The position numbers and the translations under genes were made by a program. Positions 17,326 through 26,248 of a stretch of 41,272 nt of DNA are shown piece by piece. This DNA comes from Syntrophorhabdaceae bacterium (GTDB taxonomy: Bacteria > Desulfobacterota > Syntrophorhabdia > Syntrophorhabdales > Syntrophorhabdaceae): positions 1-41,272 of the forward strand of contig DASXUJ010000025.1 of NCBI GenBank assembly GCA_036504895.1. The letters run 5' to 3'. The notes below the pieces were generated by a model. It saw only the letters and a program-made list of their open reading frames with translations. It did not search any database and was not told the DNA's origin. The stretch's first letter is position 1, and each line of letters starts with the position of its first letter.

Positions 17326-20300
17326 AAAAACTGCTCTATGTCTTCATATCCCTGGTCTGCCTCCTCACGATAGGCCTTCTCCTCCTGTGGGGGAACCTTC
17401 CGGCAGTGGGCTCCTACGTGCTGAGCAGGCTCGCCGGCGGCACGGTCGAGATCGGGAGCTTCGCCTTCTCCTATCAAAAAGGGATCCTTTATCTGGATAT
17501 AAAAGATATCCGGGCCGAGGGAAAGGTCACGGGAAACGCTAAAGACCTGAAGGTGGCCATCAACCCGAGGAAAGGACTCTATTTCAACCATGTCGCCCTC
17601 TCCGATTTCAGCGTCACCATACCGAAACAGAAAAAAGGGAAGGCAAAATTCTCTATAATCCCCACGGACCTTCTCGAGGCGAGAAACGGCGTCATCACCT
17701 ACGGAACGGAAAAATTCACGATAAAAGCGCTTACGGCGGAGCACCTGAGAAAGGGCAAACCCTTCCGGTTCCGCGGCGAGATAGAGAACGACCGGTGGTT
17801 CGCCGCGCTCATGGTGGACGGTGAAGGTCTCGTCAAGGGAAAAAATGGGGCAGTAAAAGGCACGGCATCGGTAAAGGGCCTCGATATGGGCCAATGGACC
17901 GAAGATATGGCGGGTTTCGTAGATGGCGCGGGGACCTTCGCGTACGAAAAGAACAGACTCTCCCTCGAGGCGTCCTTTGCCGTTTCGGGATACGAATTGC
18001 GGATAGAAGAGCTTAAGGATCCCCGTTTTCACGAGACGCTGCGGGGCACGGCGACCCTTTCCTATGAAAAGAACGTGCTGCGGGTCCATGTACCGGAGGT
18101 AATCTTCAAAGACGCGCCATTCCGTGTGGACGTGGAGCTTACGGACCTCGACGTCTCACGGGTGGAGGTCTCTTCCGGTCTTCTGGATGTGAAGGAATTC
18201 AAGCACTATGTCGACCTTGACAAGATCGAGAAGGGTGCATCCAGCCTGTGGGACTATGTGAAAGGCGGCCGGGTCGCCATTAAAAGGATCAGCTATATCG
18301 CGGCAGGTCGCCATTCCGACGTAGACCTCGTCGTCAAAGACCTTTACGGCTCATATAAGACATGGCAGATTTCCGCCATGGAAGGAGCCGTTCATATCGA
18401 CAACAAGTCCGTTTCGGCGACCGGCGTAAAGGGGACATGGGAAGATTCCTCCTTCCGGGACGTGACCGCTTCCTATGCCTTTTCGTCCAAAAAAATGAAA
18501 GTCGACGGCTCCTACACGGTCAATCTGAAAGATGTGGCCCCCATGGTGAAAAGAGATGATTTCTCCCTCTCCCAAGGCCTCTCATCAGGCAGTTTTTCAG
18601 TGGAAGCACAGGAGGGGGGCGCCATGGCTTATCGCGGCAACGGGGTCATGACCGGGGGCGGGGCGATCTGGAAGACCCTGCCCTTCTCTTTCAAGGGCGC
18701 CTACAGCTTCGCCCGGACAGGTATCAGCTTCGAGCCCCTCGAGGTAACCCGGGAAGGCACCGACCTTACCATCACCGGGTCATGGAGCCCCGACCGGATG
18801 GGCTTCAGGATCAAAGGCCCCCTGGAGGCGGCCCATGTGGAGCACATCCTGCCGCTGCCGGTCAAGACCGGGGGCATGGCCTTCATCGATGTGGGCATAG
18901 AGGAGAAGGACCTCATGTACAAGGTCCACGGGGCAATCGACATGAAGGACCTATCCTACGAGGTCCCGGGGGTGATGACCAAGAACCGGGGCTTCGCCAA
19001 TACGGCGAATTTCGATATTTCGGAGGAAAAGGACCTCCTTCACCTCACCCGTCTCACCTATAACCTCGGCCCCATCGACGCCGACATCAAGGGGGACATA
19101 AGGAAAAACCGGATCATGGACCTCGATGTAGCCTTGAAAGTCGACGGCTTTGAAAAAGTGGCACCCCTCTTTGCGACCACGGAGACCGTGGCCAGGGGCG
19201 ACGCCGAAGCGGTAATGTCCTTGAAGGGCGTGGACCTGCAGACGAAGAAAGTCTCCTTCGCGAAGGGGTACATCAATGTAAACAATGGTTTTTTTAAGAT
19301 CCCGGGTCTCGGGAAACCCCTTAAAGAGGTCAAGCTCCAGGCGAATTTTACGGGGGATGCCTTCGCCGTGAGGGTGGACCGTTTCATCTGCGGAGCGAGC
19401 ACGATGAGAGCCGGATCGCTTCATGCAGAGGGGCTCCAGGCTCCGCGCTTCGCTCTCGCCCTGGATATGGAAAGCCTGGACATGGACGATTTCCAGAGCG
19501 ATTCCGAATTCAAGGCCCGGCCCTTAAAGCCCGACAGCCCATTCGGCCGCGCGAAAGGCACCCTCACGATGAAAGCAGGCGCCGTGAAGCTGGGCGCTCT
19601 CAAGGGCAGGAATCTGACTATCGAAGGTACGATGGACGAAAGAAAGGTCACGGTGAAGGAATTAAAAATGGATACCCTGGGGGGGCACGCGGCCTTTTCG
19701 GGGGCAGTCGATCTTTCCGGCCTGTCGCCCGCTTTCTCGGTGAACGGCAAGCTCGATAATATTACGAGCAAAGAAGTGCTCACCGCCCTCGATTCGGAGG
19801 CGCAGGTAGTCAAAGGGACATGGTTCGCCCAGGGAAATCTAAGTACCCACGGCCGGACGAAAGAAGAGATGATTGCCGGCGTGAACGGAACGCTACACCT
19901 CTATAGCGAGAACGGAGTAATCAAGCGGTGGAACCTCCTGTCAAAGGTGCTGGGTCTGCTCAACGTATACGAGCTCGTGAGGGGCAAGGTCGACCTCGGC
20001 GCGGAGGGCCTCCCCTATGAGCGAATGGGCGCCACATTCAATGCGAGGGAAGGCGTCTTCAGAACGGATAACTTCATTATCGACAGCCCGGCCATGGTTC
20101 TCACCGGTTCAGGCGACATCTATACCGGGAAAAATGAAATTGACGGCAACATTATCGTGTCACCCCTGGTCACCATCGATTCCATCTTTGACCGGATCCC
20201 CCTCCTGGGGCGTATTTTCGGAAAGAAAAAGGGCGGCTTCCTCTACGTCTCTTATGAAGTGAAGGGACCGCTTCAGGACCCCGACGTACGGGTGAAGTTC

Positions 20301-20375
20301 GTCGACACCATCGGGGGAAGGGCCTTGGAAATCATAAAAGGGGTACTTACATTGCCGAAAGAGGTATTTCAATGA
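17322..20375 (+). CDS. AsmA-like (YhdP/TamB-type) envelope protein, 1017 aa
   Basis: A single N-terminal membrane anchor (LLYVFISLVCLLTIGLLLLW) is followed by about 990 residues of short beta strands, mostly periplasmic. The C-terminal region (LLSKVLGLLNVYELVRGKVDL, LTGSGDIYTGKNEIDGNIIVSPL, PLLGRIFGKKKGGFLYVSYEVKGPLQDPDV) matches the AsmA/YhdP C-terminal domain. Proteins of this family form long hydrophobic grooves that move phospholipid between inner and outer membranes (established for YhdP/TamB/YdbH). It couples to comF and to the following gene by ATGA overlaps; placing it with the LapAB fusion suggests an envelope theme. Confidence 0.8.
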   Translation: MKKLLYVFISLVCLLTIGLLLLWGNLPAVGSYVLSRLAGGTVEIGSFAFSYQKGILYLDIKDIRAEGKVTGNAKDLKVAINPRKGLYFNHVALSDFSVTIPKQKKGKAKFSIIPTDLLEARNGVITYGTEKFTIKALTAEHLRKGKPFRFRGEIENDRWFAALMVDGEGLVKGKNGAVKGTASVKGLDMGQWTEDMAGFVDGAGTFAYEKNRLSLEASFAVSGYELRIEELKDPRFHETLRGTATLSYEKNVLRVHVPEVIFKDAPFRVDVELTDLDVSRVEVSSGLLDVKEFKHYVDLDKIEKGASSLWDYVKGGRVAIKRISYIAAGRHSDVDLVVKDLYGSYKTWQISAMEGAVHIDNKSVSATGVKGTWEDSSFRDVTASYAFSSKKMKVDGSYTVNLKDVAPMVKRDDFSLSQGLSSGSFSVEAQEGGAMAYRGNGVMTGGGAIWKTLPFSFKGAYSFARTGISFEPLEVTREGTDLTITGSWSPDRMGFRIKGPLEAAHVEHILPLPVKTGGMAFIDVGIEEKDLMYKVHGAIDMKDLSYEVPGVMTKNRGFANTANFDISEEKDLLHLTRLTYNLGPIDADIKGDIRKNRIMDLDVALKVDGFEKVAPLFATTETVARGDAEAVMSLKGVDLQTKKVSFAKGYINVNNGFFKIPGLGKPLKEVKLQANFTGDAFAVRVDRFICGASTMRAGSLHAEGLQAPRFALALDMESLDMDDFQSDSEFKARPLKPDSPFGRAKGTLTMKAGAVKLGALKGRNLTIEGTMDERKVTVKELKMDTLGGHAAFSGAVDLSGLSPAFSVNGKLDNITSKEVLTALDSEAQVVKGTWFAQGNLSTHGRTKEEMIAGVNGTLHLYSENGVIKRWNLLSKVLGLLNVYELVRGKVDLGAEGLPYERMGATFNAREGVFRTDNFIIDSPAMVLTGSGDIYTGKNEIDGNIIVSPLVTIDSIFDRIPLLGRIFGKKKGGFLYVSYEVKGPLQDPDVRVKFVDTIGGRALEIIKGVLTLPKEVFQ

Positions 20376-21235
20376 AAATAGGTATTATCGGTGCTGGTAA
20401 AGTAGGTTCGGCCATAGGCCACGCAATGAAGGCAAAGGGGCTCCAGGTGACGGCAATCTCGGATATAAGGCCGGAATCTTTACGCATGGCGAGACAATAC
20501 CTGGGGGAGGAGTGTCTCTACACGGACCAAAACCGGCACGTGGTGGAGGCGAGCGACGTGATCGCCGTGACCACCCAGGACCGGGAGATAAAGAAGGTAG
20601 CGGAAGAGATTTATGAAAGCGGCCAGAACGTCGAGGGCAAGCTCTTCTTCCATACGAGCGGCGCCCATTCCTCGGCCATGCTTAAACCCCTCGATGAAAA
20701 AGGGGCGATCCTCGGATCCCTCCATCCTCTCCAGACATTCCCGGACATTGAAAGCGCGATCAACGTGCTGCCCGGCACCTATATATTCATCGAAGGAGGG
20801 GAAGACGCCCTCGCCACCCTCACCCATCTCGCAAACACCATCGGACATGAAGCCGTGGTTATCGAGGGGGCCCATAAGGTCCTTTACCACCTTTCCGCAG
20901 TCTTCGTCTGCAACCTCCTCTGCGCCCTCTTCGGAAGCGCGGAAGGGGTGATGGAGAGGATCGGCATCGGTCTCGAGCCCTTCCACCCCATAATCAATGC
21001 GACCCTCAAAAATATCGAGGAGAAGGGGCCCCTCATGTCGCTTACAGGACCGGTAATCAGGGGCGACGTGGAGACAATCGCCGACCACCTGCGCGCCATG
21101 GAAGGCATGGAAGGCCAGAAAGCCGTCTACAAGGCCCTGTCGCTGGCCGCCCTTCAAATGACAAAGAGAAGGGGCGTCCTCGACGATGAGACCGTCAAAA
21201 ACATGGAGACGCTACTGAAGGGGATCAAGGGATAA
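20372..21235 (+). CDS. Rossmann-fold NAD(P)-binding protein, DUF2520 type
   Basis: The 287-residue protein starts KIGIIGAGKVGSAIGHAM, a GxGxxG dinucleotide site, with SGAHSSAMLKPLDEKGAILGSLHPLQTF in the middle, characteristic of the Rossmann-like/DUF2520 pair of domains. The C-terminal half is helical and resembles F420- or ketopantoate-reductase relatives. Reaction unknown. It is the last gene of the long operon (ATGA overlap), followed by a 73-base convergent gap. Confidence 0.85.
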   Translation: MKIGIIGAGKVGSAIGHAMKAKGLQVTAISDIRPESLRMARQYLGEECLYTDQNRHVVEASDVIAVTTQDREIKKVAEEIYESGQNVEGKLFFHTSGAHSSAMLKPLDEKGAILGSLHPLQTFPDIESAINVLPGTYIFIEGGEDALATLTHLANTIGHEAVVIEGAHKVLYHLSAVFVCNLLCALFGSAEGVMERIGIGLEPFHPIINATLKNIEEKGPLMSLTGPVIRGDVETIADHLRAMEGMEGQKAVYKALSLAALQMTKRRGVLDDETVKNMETLLKGIKG

Positions 21236-21308
21236 GCCCCCGGAAGCTCCCCGCCGGTCGAGGCCCACTCAGGCGCCGCCCCCGCAAGGAGACCGGGTTC
21301 TTTACTCC

Positions 21309-21779
21309 TTATTTATTAATGGTGGCGAGACACTCGATTTCCACTTTTGCTCCCAGGGCGAGACCGTTCGCACCGATCGCGCTTCGAGCCGGCAGCCGGT
21401 CTGTTTTGAAATAGGTCATATAGATCTCGTTCATGAGCGGCCATTCCAACATATCCGCGATCATGACCGTGCATTTAAACACGTTGTCCATAGAAGAGCC
21501 GTATTTTTCAAGGGTAGCCTTGATATTCTCCAGGGTCTGCCTCGTCTCTGCCTTTATGCCTCCCGGCGCCACCTTCATCGTCCGGTAATCAACGCCTATC
21601 TCGCCGGAAAGATAAAGGATGTTCCCCACCCGCGCCGCGTCTGAAAAAGGCAATGCCATGGGACGGGGCGTCTTGAGATATTCGACCGGCCTCTCCTCTC
21701 TGCCCTGTCCCGCTCCCGCACCAATCGCACATAAGACTGAAAATGAAACTGCAGCAATAAGAATACCGGTTACTCTCAT
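21309..21779 (-). CDS. Exported RidA-family protein
   Basis: The start is ATG at 21779, preceded by AAAGGAGG; this makes the protein begin with a Sec signal peptide (MRVTGILIAAVSFSVLCAIGAGAG). The mature part is a RidA/YjgF domain with YLSGEIGVD, TRQTLENIKATLEKYGSSMDNVFKC and PARSAIGANGLALGAKVEIECLA; the Arg in PARS is the residue that in RidA holds the imine substrate carboxylate. RidA proteins deaminate reactive enamines in the cytoplasm; an exported form, about 156 residues before cleavage, is uncommon and its substrate unknown. It converges on the long operon. Confidence 0.88.
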   Translation of the reverse strand: MRVTGILIAAVSFSVLCAIGAGAGQGREERPVEYLKTPRPMALPFSDAARVGNILYLSGEIGVDYRTMKVAPGGIKAETRQTLENIKATLEKYGSSMDNVFKCTVMIADMLEWPLMNEIYMTYFKTDRLPARSAIGANGLALGAKVEIECLATINK

Positions 21780-21931
21780 TCTCTTTCCTCCTTTTCCTTT
21801 TTGTCCTAATACCGTATACAGCGGCCCGTCCGTAACGCTCTTATCTGCCCGCCGCACCGTGGTGCGGGCCTTCCCGCGCCGTACCTTTTACTTGATATTA
21901 TGCGCAAAAATAGTTATGAATTCAAACGCGC

Positions 21932-22849
21932 ATGGCACCTAAAACGAGACATATGTGGACCCGGACCGCGATAGCAGCCGGTTCATTGGCTCTTTTCCTT
22001 CTGGTTGCGGGTGATTTCCTTTACGCCCAGCGCAGGGGCGGAGGCGGGTCTATGCAGCAGCAGGGAAGAGGAAGGACCGAATACCGGGAGCCGACCCTTC
22101 CTCTTGATTTTGACGACCGGCCCTTCGAGATGGACCAGGCGCGCCTGCCGACGTTTTATGTGGGGTATGAGCCGGGACGCCTCTATGACCGTTTGAAAAG
22201 CCGGAAATCAGACCCCACCCTCGTCTATGCCATCCGCTTCAACTCCGCCGATACGCGGTATGATCCGTCCGACGAACTCCTTCACGTGCGGTGCCGCCTG
22301 TCGGGGGTACTTGCAAGCAGGAAAGAGACCGACGCCCTGAAGGGATTGAGCGTCAAATATACGCCCCTCATAGATAACCGTTATTCGGGCACGGACGCAT
22401 CGGGCGCACGAGTTGAAATGGAAGAGATCAAATTCCAGGAGTACCTCCTCGCGTTCCGGAATTTCAACGAATACCCGGTGGAAAAGGCGGGATCTTCCAC
22501 CGCCGGCAGGGTTTTACCGGGAAGGGTTGCCGAGCTTCCGTGGAGCGGAGCGGATGACCGCATGCCCCGGGATGCGATCTCGGGCACCATCCGTTTCACA
22601 CCGAAGGAGGCAAAGCAGATGGCCGACAGGGTCGCGGTCCTCCTCGTCTTCAGGCCCGAGGCACCCTACGGGGGAAGTGAATCGATGGAAGAGCGGCCCG
22701 GCCGCGGGACTTACCGCCACCTCTTCGCCCAATACTATTACATCTATGCACGCCTTCTGGAAGTATGGCTCTACGATTTTGACACGGGGAAGATATTTGA
22801 AAAGATGAAGCCCAGGAAGTCCGTCCGCTTCCCTCAATCTTCTCCGTGA
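21932..22849 (+). CDS. Exported hypothetical protein, 305 aa
   Basis: A hydrophobic N-terminus (TAIAAGSLALFLLVAGDFLYAQ) fits a Sec signal cleaved after YAQ. A short basic, Gly/Gln-rich linker (RRGGGGSMQQQGRGR) precedes a soluble domain of about 250 residues with many aromatic and charged residues; DNRYSGTDASGARVEMEEIKF and RLLEVWLYDFDTGKIFEKMK stand out. The start may also be the ATG at 21953; neither has a clear ribosome site. Family not recognised; a periplasmic location is likely. Its 3' end overlaps the convergent gene by 16 bases. Confidence 0.7.
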   Translation: MAPKTRHMWTRTAIAAGSLALFLLVAGDFLYAQRRGGGGSMQQQGRGRTEYREPTLPLDFDDRPFEMDQARLPTFYVGYEPGRLYDRLKSRKSDPTLVYAIRFNSADTRYDPSDELLHVRCRLSGVLASRKETDALKGLSVKYTPLIDNRYSGTDASGARVEMEEIKFQEYLLAFRNFNEYPVEKAGSSTAGRVLPGRVAELPWSGADDRMPRDAISGTIRFTPKEAKQMADRVAVLLVFRPEAPYGGSESMEERPGRGTYRHLFAQYYYIYARLLEVWLYDFDTGKIFEKMKPRKSVRFPQSSP

Positions 22850-23244
22850 AATGTGCCGGCCTGCTCCTGCCATGAATAGAGGGGCATTATCCGATCCACG
22901 TGAAAATAGACGAGGAACGTCTTCTTCAGGTCTCCCGCGGGGAGATAGTAGCCCGTTTCGGACCTGAACCGCTCCACCGCCGCCGGGTCTTCCTCCTCCC
23001 TCAACTTAGTAATAAAAAGGCGCCTGCCCCGGGAAGCCGGCGCTTTTTCGATAAACAAAATCGACGCATGGGGGTTCGACGCAAGATTCGCGTGAGACAG
23101 CCGGTCGAGCATAATCAGCGCGATCGTCGTTTCATCGACCACCCCCGGTTTGGTATAGACCGCCTGATCCACCACCCCCGTCGAATCCGCCGTCGCAAGC
23201 ACGCACAGCCCGTCATTTCCGTCAAAATACTCTTTGAGCGTCAT
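22834..23244 (-). CDS. Pyridoxamine 5'-phosphate oxidase-like flavin/heme-binding protein
   Basis: The start MTLKEYFDGN at 23244 follows CGAGGAGGTTGAG. The 136-residue protein shows the split-barrel layout of the PNPOx-like superfamily: LCVLATADSTGVVDQAVYTKPG, LIMLDRLSHANLASNPHASILFI and LVYFHVDRIMPLYSW. Such proteins bind FMN, F420 or heme; the cofactor and reaction cannot be stated. It is tail-to-tail with the exported protein and lies downstream of the TetR gene on the same strand. Confidence 0.82.
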   Translation of the reverse strand: MTLKEYFDGNDGLCVLATADSTGVVDQAVYTKPGVVDETTIALIMLDRLSHANLASNPHASILFIEKAPASRGRRLFITKLREEEDPAAVERFRSETGYYLPAGDLKKTFLVYFHVDRIMPLYSWQEQAGTFHGED

Positions 23245-23332
23245 CTCAACCTCCTCGGAATATGAGCGATTATAGGGATTGGGGGAGGAGATTGTCAAGG
23301 AGAAGGGCCCCGCCCGGAGGGTGGGTGGGACG

Positions 23333-23426
23333 AGTTGGGTGCCTGAGTGCTCGACGAGCCTTAGCGGGTAATGAGCGCAGCCGAAGCGGGGACTGCAATG
23401 CCCTCCCGGCGGCGAGTCACCCAACT
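23333..23426. repeat. Palindrome-ended intergenic element, 94 bp
   Basis: AGTTGGGTG (23333-23341) and CACCCAACT (23418-23426) are perfect inverted ends of a GC-rich, non-coding block with further short repeats inside (CGACGAGC, AGCGCAGCCGAAGCG). It lies between the TetR gene and the PNPOx-like gene. The size and inverted ends resemble a repeated palindromic element, but only one copy is in the window. Confidence 0.4.
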
Positions 23427-23488
23427 GAGGATACATTGGTTTTCTTTGTTGCCGGTGCTGGAGTTGCTGGGTTACTGGAGTTGCTGCT

Positions 23489-24103
23489 CTATTGTTTCAC
23501 CGATAACCCGCTCATTACCATTTCTACTGCCGTGGCGGCTATTTCCTGTATTTCTTCTTTTCTGTTGTAGTCGAACCAGAAGGTGACCCAGGTCAGCATA
23601 CCCAGTACCAGGAGGGCCAGCCTGGACGGCTTCGCCTTGTTGGCGATCACGCCTTTTTCCTGCAGCTCTTTTATTGTATTCCTCAGCAGGTAGTAATGCT
23701 TCTTCCACATCTGCCTCACTTCCTTGAAATAGTTATCTCGTATTGCCAGAGTCTCATGGAGGAGGACCCTCAGCTCCGGATGAGTGCAGACTATCTCCGC
23801 AAAACCCTCTATCATTTTTGTGAGTCTGGCAAGAGGGTCTTCTACGGCGGACATCTTTTCCAGGTGGGGAGCCAGGTCTCTCTCTATGGCCTCCATGTGG
23901 AGGAGGTAGAAAAGGTGTCTCTTGCTCTTGGCATAATAGTAGAGGGTGGGTTTTGTGATCCCGGCGGCTTCGCAGATGTCGTTGGTGGTGGCCGCGTCAT
24001 AGCCTTTCTCGAGGAAGAGCTCCATGGCCGCTTTGAAAATGGCATCCCTGTTTCGGGAGACGGAGCCCCCGTTCTTCTTTTCCCTTCCCTGCCCTTTCGC
24101 CAT
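23489..24103 (-). CDS. TetR/AcrR family transcriptional regulator
   Basis: The 204-residue protein has an N-terminal helix-turn-helix, RDAIFKAAMELFLEKGYDAATTNDICEAAGITKPTLYYYAKSK (about residues 18-62), typical of TetR proteins, and a helical ligand domain with a KstR2/FadR-like C-terminus (LLVLGMLTWVTFWFDYNR). It probably represses its own gene and perhaps the PNPOx-like gene downstream; the ligand is unknown, acyl-CoA types being common in this subgroup (family knowledge). The divergent neighbour is a chemoreceptor. Confidence 0.92.
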   Translation of the reverse strand: MAKGQGREKKNGGSVSRNRDAIFKAAMELFLEKGYDAATTNDICEAAGITKPTLYYYAKSKRHLFYLLHMEAIERDLAPHLEKMSAVEDPLARLTKMIEGFAEIVCTHPELRVLLHETLAIRDNYFKEVRQMWKKHYYLLRNTIKELQEKGVIANKAKPSRLALLVLGMLTWVTFWFDYNRKEEIQEIAATAVEMVMSGLSVKQ

Positions 24104-24149
24104 ATTCCTTCTCTCACGCCATGTTCCGACAGGACCTTTAAGTACGCAT

Positions 24150-24178
24150 CCAGCTTGCTGGTCGGTCGGGTAATTATA
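24150..24178 (-). promoter_or_regulatory. Candidate tetR promoter -10 and operator palindrome
   Basis: On the minus strand a perfect TATAAT lies at 24178-24173; a -35 at 17 bases is weak (TTCCAA). Just downstream, over the expected start site, are CCGACCGACCAG and the palindrome CCAGC-TT-GCTGG (24150-24161). A repressor bound there would block its own promoter, the usual TetR arrangement. Confidence 0.4.
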
Positions 24179-24216
24179 GCAGAAGAGCGTATTTATTGGA
24201 AGTTTTTGATAATTTC

Positions 24217-24243
24217 TTAAGTAACTTTTTAAGATGGCGATAA
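24217..24243 (+). promoter_or_regulatory. FliA (sigma-28)-like promoter of the chemoreceptor gene
   Basis: TTAAGTAA (24217-24224), 11 bases, then GGCGATAA (24236-24243) compares with TAAAGTTT-N11-GCCGATAA: 5 of 8 and 7 of 8 matches at the exact spacing. It lies about 70 bases before the chemoreceptor start. Confidence 0.5.
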
Positions 24244-24313
24244 TTTATTTTGAACACATAGATCACTTGGTAGCACATGGACAGGTTAGACGATAAAACA
24301 CGAGGAGCGCGCC

Positions 24314-25936
24314 ATGAGATTCGGAGATCTTAAGATCAGCAGGAGGCTGGGCATCGGTCTGGGGCTTATAATTGCCTTTATGGTCCTTCTTACCATTACC
24401 GGCATATGGAGCCTGGGCACTATAAACGGCAAACTTGAGCAGATAATCGGCGTGAACAATACGAAGATCAATCTTGCGCACATCATACAGACTTCCATTG
24501 CAAACCTCGACAAGGCGGTTCTCACTATCGTGGTGGCCAATGAAGAGGGCATGACAAAGACCGAAAAGCAGAAGATCGCCCAGGCGCGGGAAGCCTACAA
24601 AACCGCACTCGAGAAATTGGAGGGCATGGAGAAGAGCCCCAAGGGCAAGGAGCTTATCGAGGCGATCAAAGGAAACGTGGCGATTGCCCGGACTGCCAAC
24701 GATAAGGTAATTGAGCTTGCGTCTGCGGGAAACACTCAGAGTGCAAGCACCCTGCTCACGGGCAGTCTTCAAATATCGGGCATGCTGTCCGAATCGTGTG
24801 ACGAGATGGTGAAGTATCAGAGCGAACGCACCGCCATAGGCGCAAAGGAGGCGAGGACCACCTTCGTACGGGCGCGGTTCGTGCTCATTATTATCGGCGC
24901 GGTAGTTTTCGCATTCGCCATATTCCTTGCCTCTTTCCTGGCGCGGGGAATCGCAAAGCCCTTAAGCGAGGGCGTAGCCGTGGCACACAGGATCGCAGAC
25001 GGCGACCTGACGACGGAGATCGAAATAAAATCGCAGGATGAGACGGGACAGCTTTTGACCGCAATGAAAGATATGGTGGGGAAACTCCAGAAGATCATCG
25101 GCGAGGTGAAGAGCGTGGCCACGAATATGGCGGCGGCGAGCCAGCAGTTGAACCAGAGCTCCGAGATAATGTCCACCGGTGCGGGTGAGCAGGCAGGCCG
25201 GGCATCCCAGGTGGCCACTGCTTCGGAAGAGATGTCCCAGACGGTGCTCGATATAGCCAAGAATACATCGGCCATCGAAACGTCCGCAACGGATACGGCA
25301 CGACTCGCAAAGGACGGGGAGGACGTGGTCGACAGGTCAGTGGAGAAGGTGAAGGCAATCGCGAGGACCATAGGCCAGTCGGCGGAGCTTATCAAGTCCC
25401 TGGGAGAGCGATCGAACCAGATTGGAGAGATCATCAGCGTCATCAACGATATCGCCGACCAGACCAACCTCCTTGCCCTCAATGCGGCAATCGAGGCGGC
25501 CAGGGCGGGCGATGCGGGTCGCGGTTTCGCGGTCGTGGCCGATGAAGTGAAGAAGCTCGCGGAGAGAACGGGCAATTCCACCTCGGAAATCGGAGGAATG
25601 ATCCAGTCGATACAGAATGAGGTCCACCAGGCGGTGATCTCCATGGAGAACATCAGCACTGAAGTGAAATCCGGGGTTGACCTGAGCAGCCAGGCAGGAG
25701 ACGTGCTCCGCAATATAGTGGGCAGCGTCAACGAGCTCCACAGCATGGTCCAGCAGATCGCCTCGGCCACGGAGCAGATGGCTGCAACCTCAGAAGAGAT
25801 CAACAGGGATATCGAAACCATAGCCTCCGTCTCCAAAGAAACCTCAAAAAGCTCAGAGCATATCGCCTCGGCCTCCCAGGAGCTGGCGGGCCTGTCCATC
25901 ACCCTGGAGCAGGTAGTCGGAGGATTCAGGGTTTAA
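24314..25936 (+). CDS. Methyl-accepting chemotaxis protein
   Basis: The 540-residue receptor has TM1 (about residues 13-35), a periplasmic four-helix-bundle sensor of some 150 residues, TM2 ([20 protein letters not shown], about 190-210), a HAMP domain ([23 protein letters not shown]), and the coiled-coil signalling domain with the hairpin tip [40 protein letters not shown]. No CheR-binding pentapeptide is seen at the C-terminus. The ligand is unknown. GAGGAG precedes the ATG, a FliA-like promoter lies upstream, and a strong terminator follows, so it is a single-gene unit. Confidence 0.95.
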   Translation: MRFGDLKISRRLGIGLGLIIAFMVLLTITGIWSLGTINGKLEQIIGVNNTKINLAHIIQTSIANLDKAVLTIVVANEEGMTKTEKQKIAQAREAYKTALEKLEGMEKSPKGKELIEAIKGNVAIARTANDKVIELASAGNTQSASTLLTGSLQISGMLSESCDEMVKYQSERTAIGAKEARTTFVRARFVLIIIGAVVFAFAIFLASFLARGIAKPLSEGVAVAHRIADGDLTTEIEIKSQDETGQLLTAMKDMVGKLQKIIGEVKSVATNMAAASQQLNQSSEIMSTGAGEQAGRASQVATASEEMSQTVLDIAKNTSAIETSATDTARLAKDGEDVVDRSVEKVKAIARTIGQSAELIKSLGERSNQIGEIISVINDIADQTNLLALNAAIEAARAGDAGRGFAVVADEVKKLAERTGNSTSEIGGMIQSIQNEVHQAVISMENISTEVKSGVDLSSQAGDVLRNIVGSVNELHSMVQQIASATEQMAATSEEINRDIETIASVSKETSKSSEHIASASQELAGLSITLEQVVGGFRV

Positions 25937-25962
25937 GAAAGAAAAGTTACCATCGGGTCCCC

Positions 25963-25998
25963 ATAACCCCTCATTCCCCAAAGGGAATGAGGGGTTAT
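25963..25998 (+). terminator. Strong hairpin terminator after the chemoreceptor gene
   Basis: Sixteen perfectly paired bases (25963-25978 with 25983-25998, stem ATAACCCCTCATTCCC, loop CAAA) lie 27 bases after the stop, followed by TCTATATT. Because the flanks are A/T on both sides it may stop transcription from either strand. Confidence 0.8.
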
Positions 25999-26248
25999 TC
26001 TATATTCCAGCCCCCCAACAAAGCCTCTACGGGCTTTGCCCGAGGAGGGCGCGACGAAATCCTATAAAACAGTGGATCTTTGTAAAGCGTTAATGCGGAA
26101 GAGAAAAAAGCAGGCTCTTCCCGATGAGATCAGGCGTGGTTCAAAAACGGATGGGTCAATCTCAATCGTCCCGCGTGATGTAGCCCGCACCGCGGGCGAG
26201 AAGGGGAGGCTCCGATAGCTTTGCTATCGGAGGGGGCGCCGCAAGCCC
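25999..26248. other. Convergent intergenic region with two further hairpins
   Basis: No convincing gene lies between the chemoreceptor and the DUF4013 gene. Two perfect hairpins are present: CAAAGCC/GGCTTTG (26019-26025, 26032-26038) and CTCCGATAGC/GCTATCGGAG (26210-26219, 26223-26232, loop TTT). Either may end transcripts arriving from the DUF4013 side. The stretch between is non-repetitive. Confidence 0.5.

Noticed and set aside
26036-26218. A 60-codon plus-strand frame in the convergent gap after the chemoreceptor.
   Set aside because: It has no ribosome site, runs into a hairpin and looks like random basic sequence.
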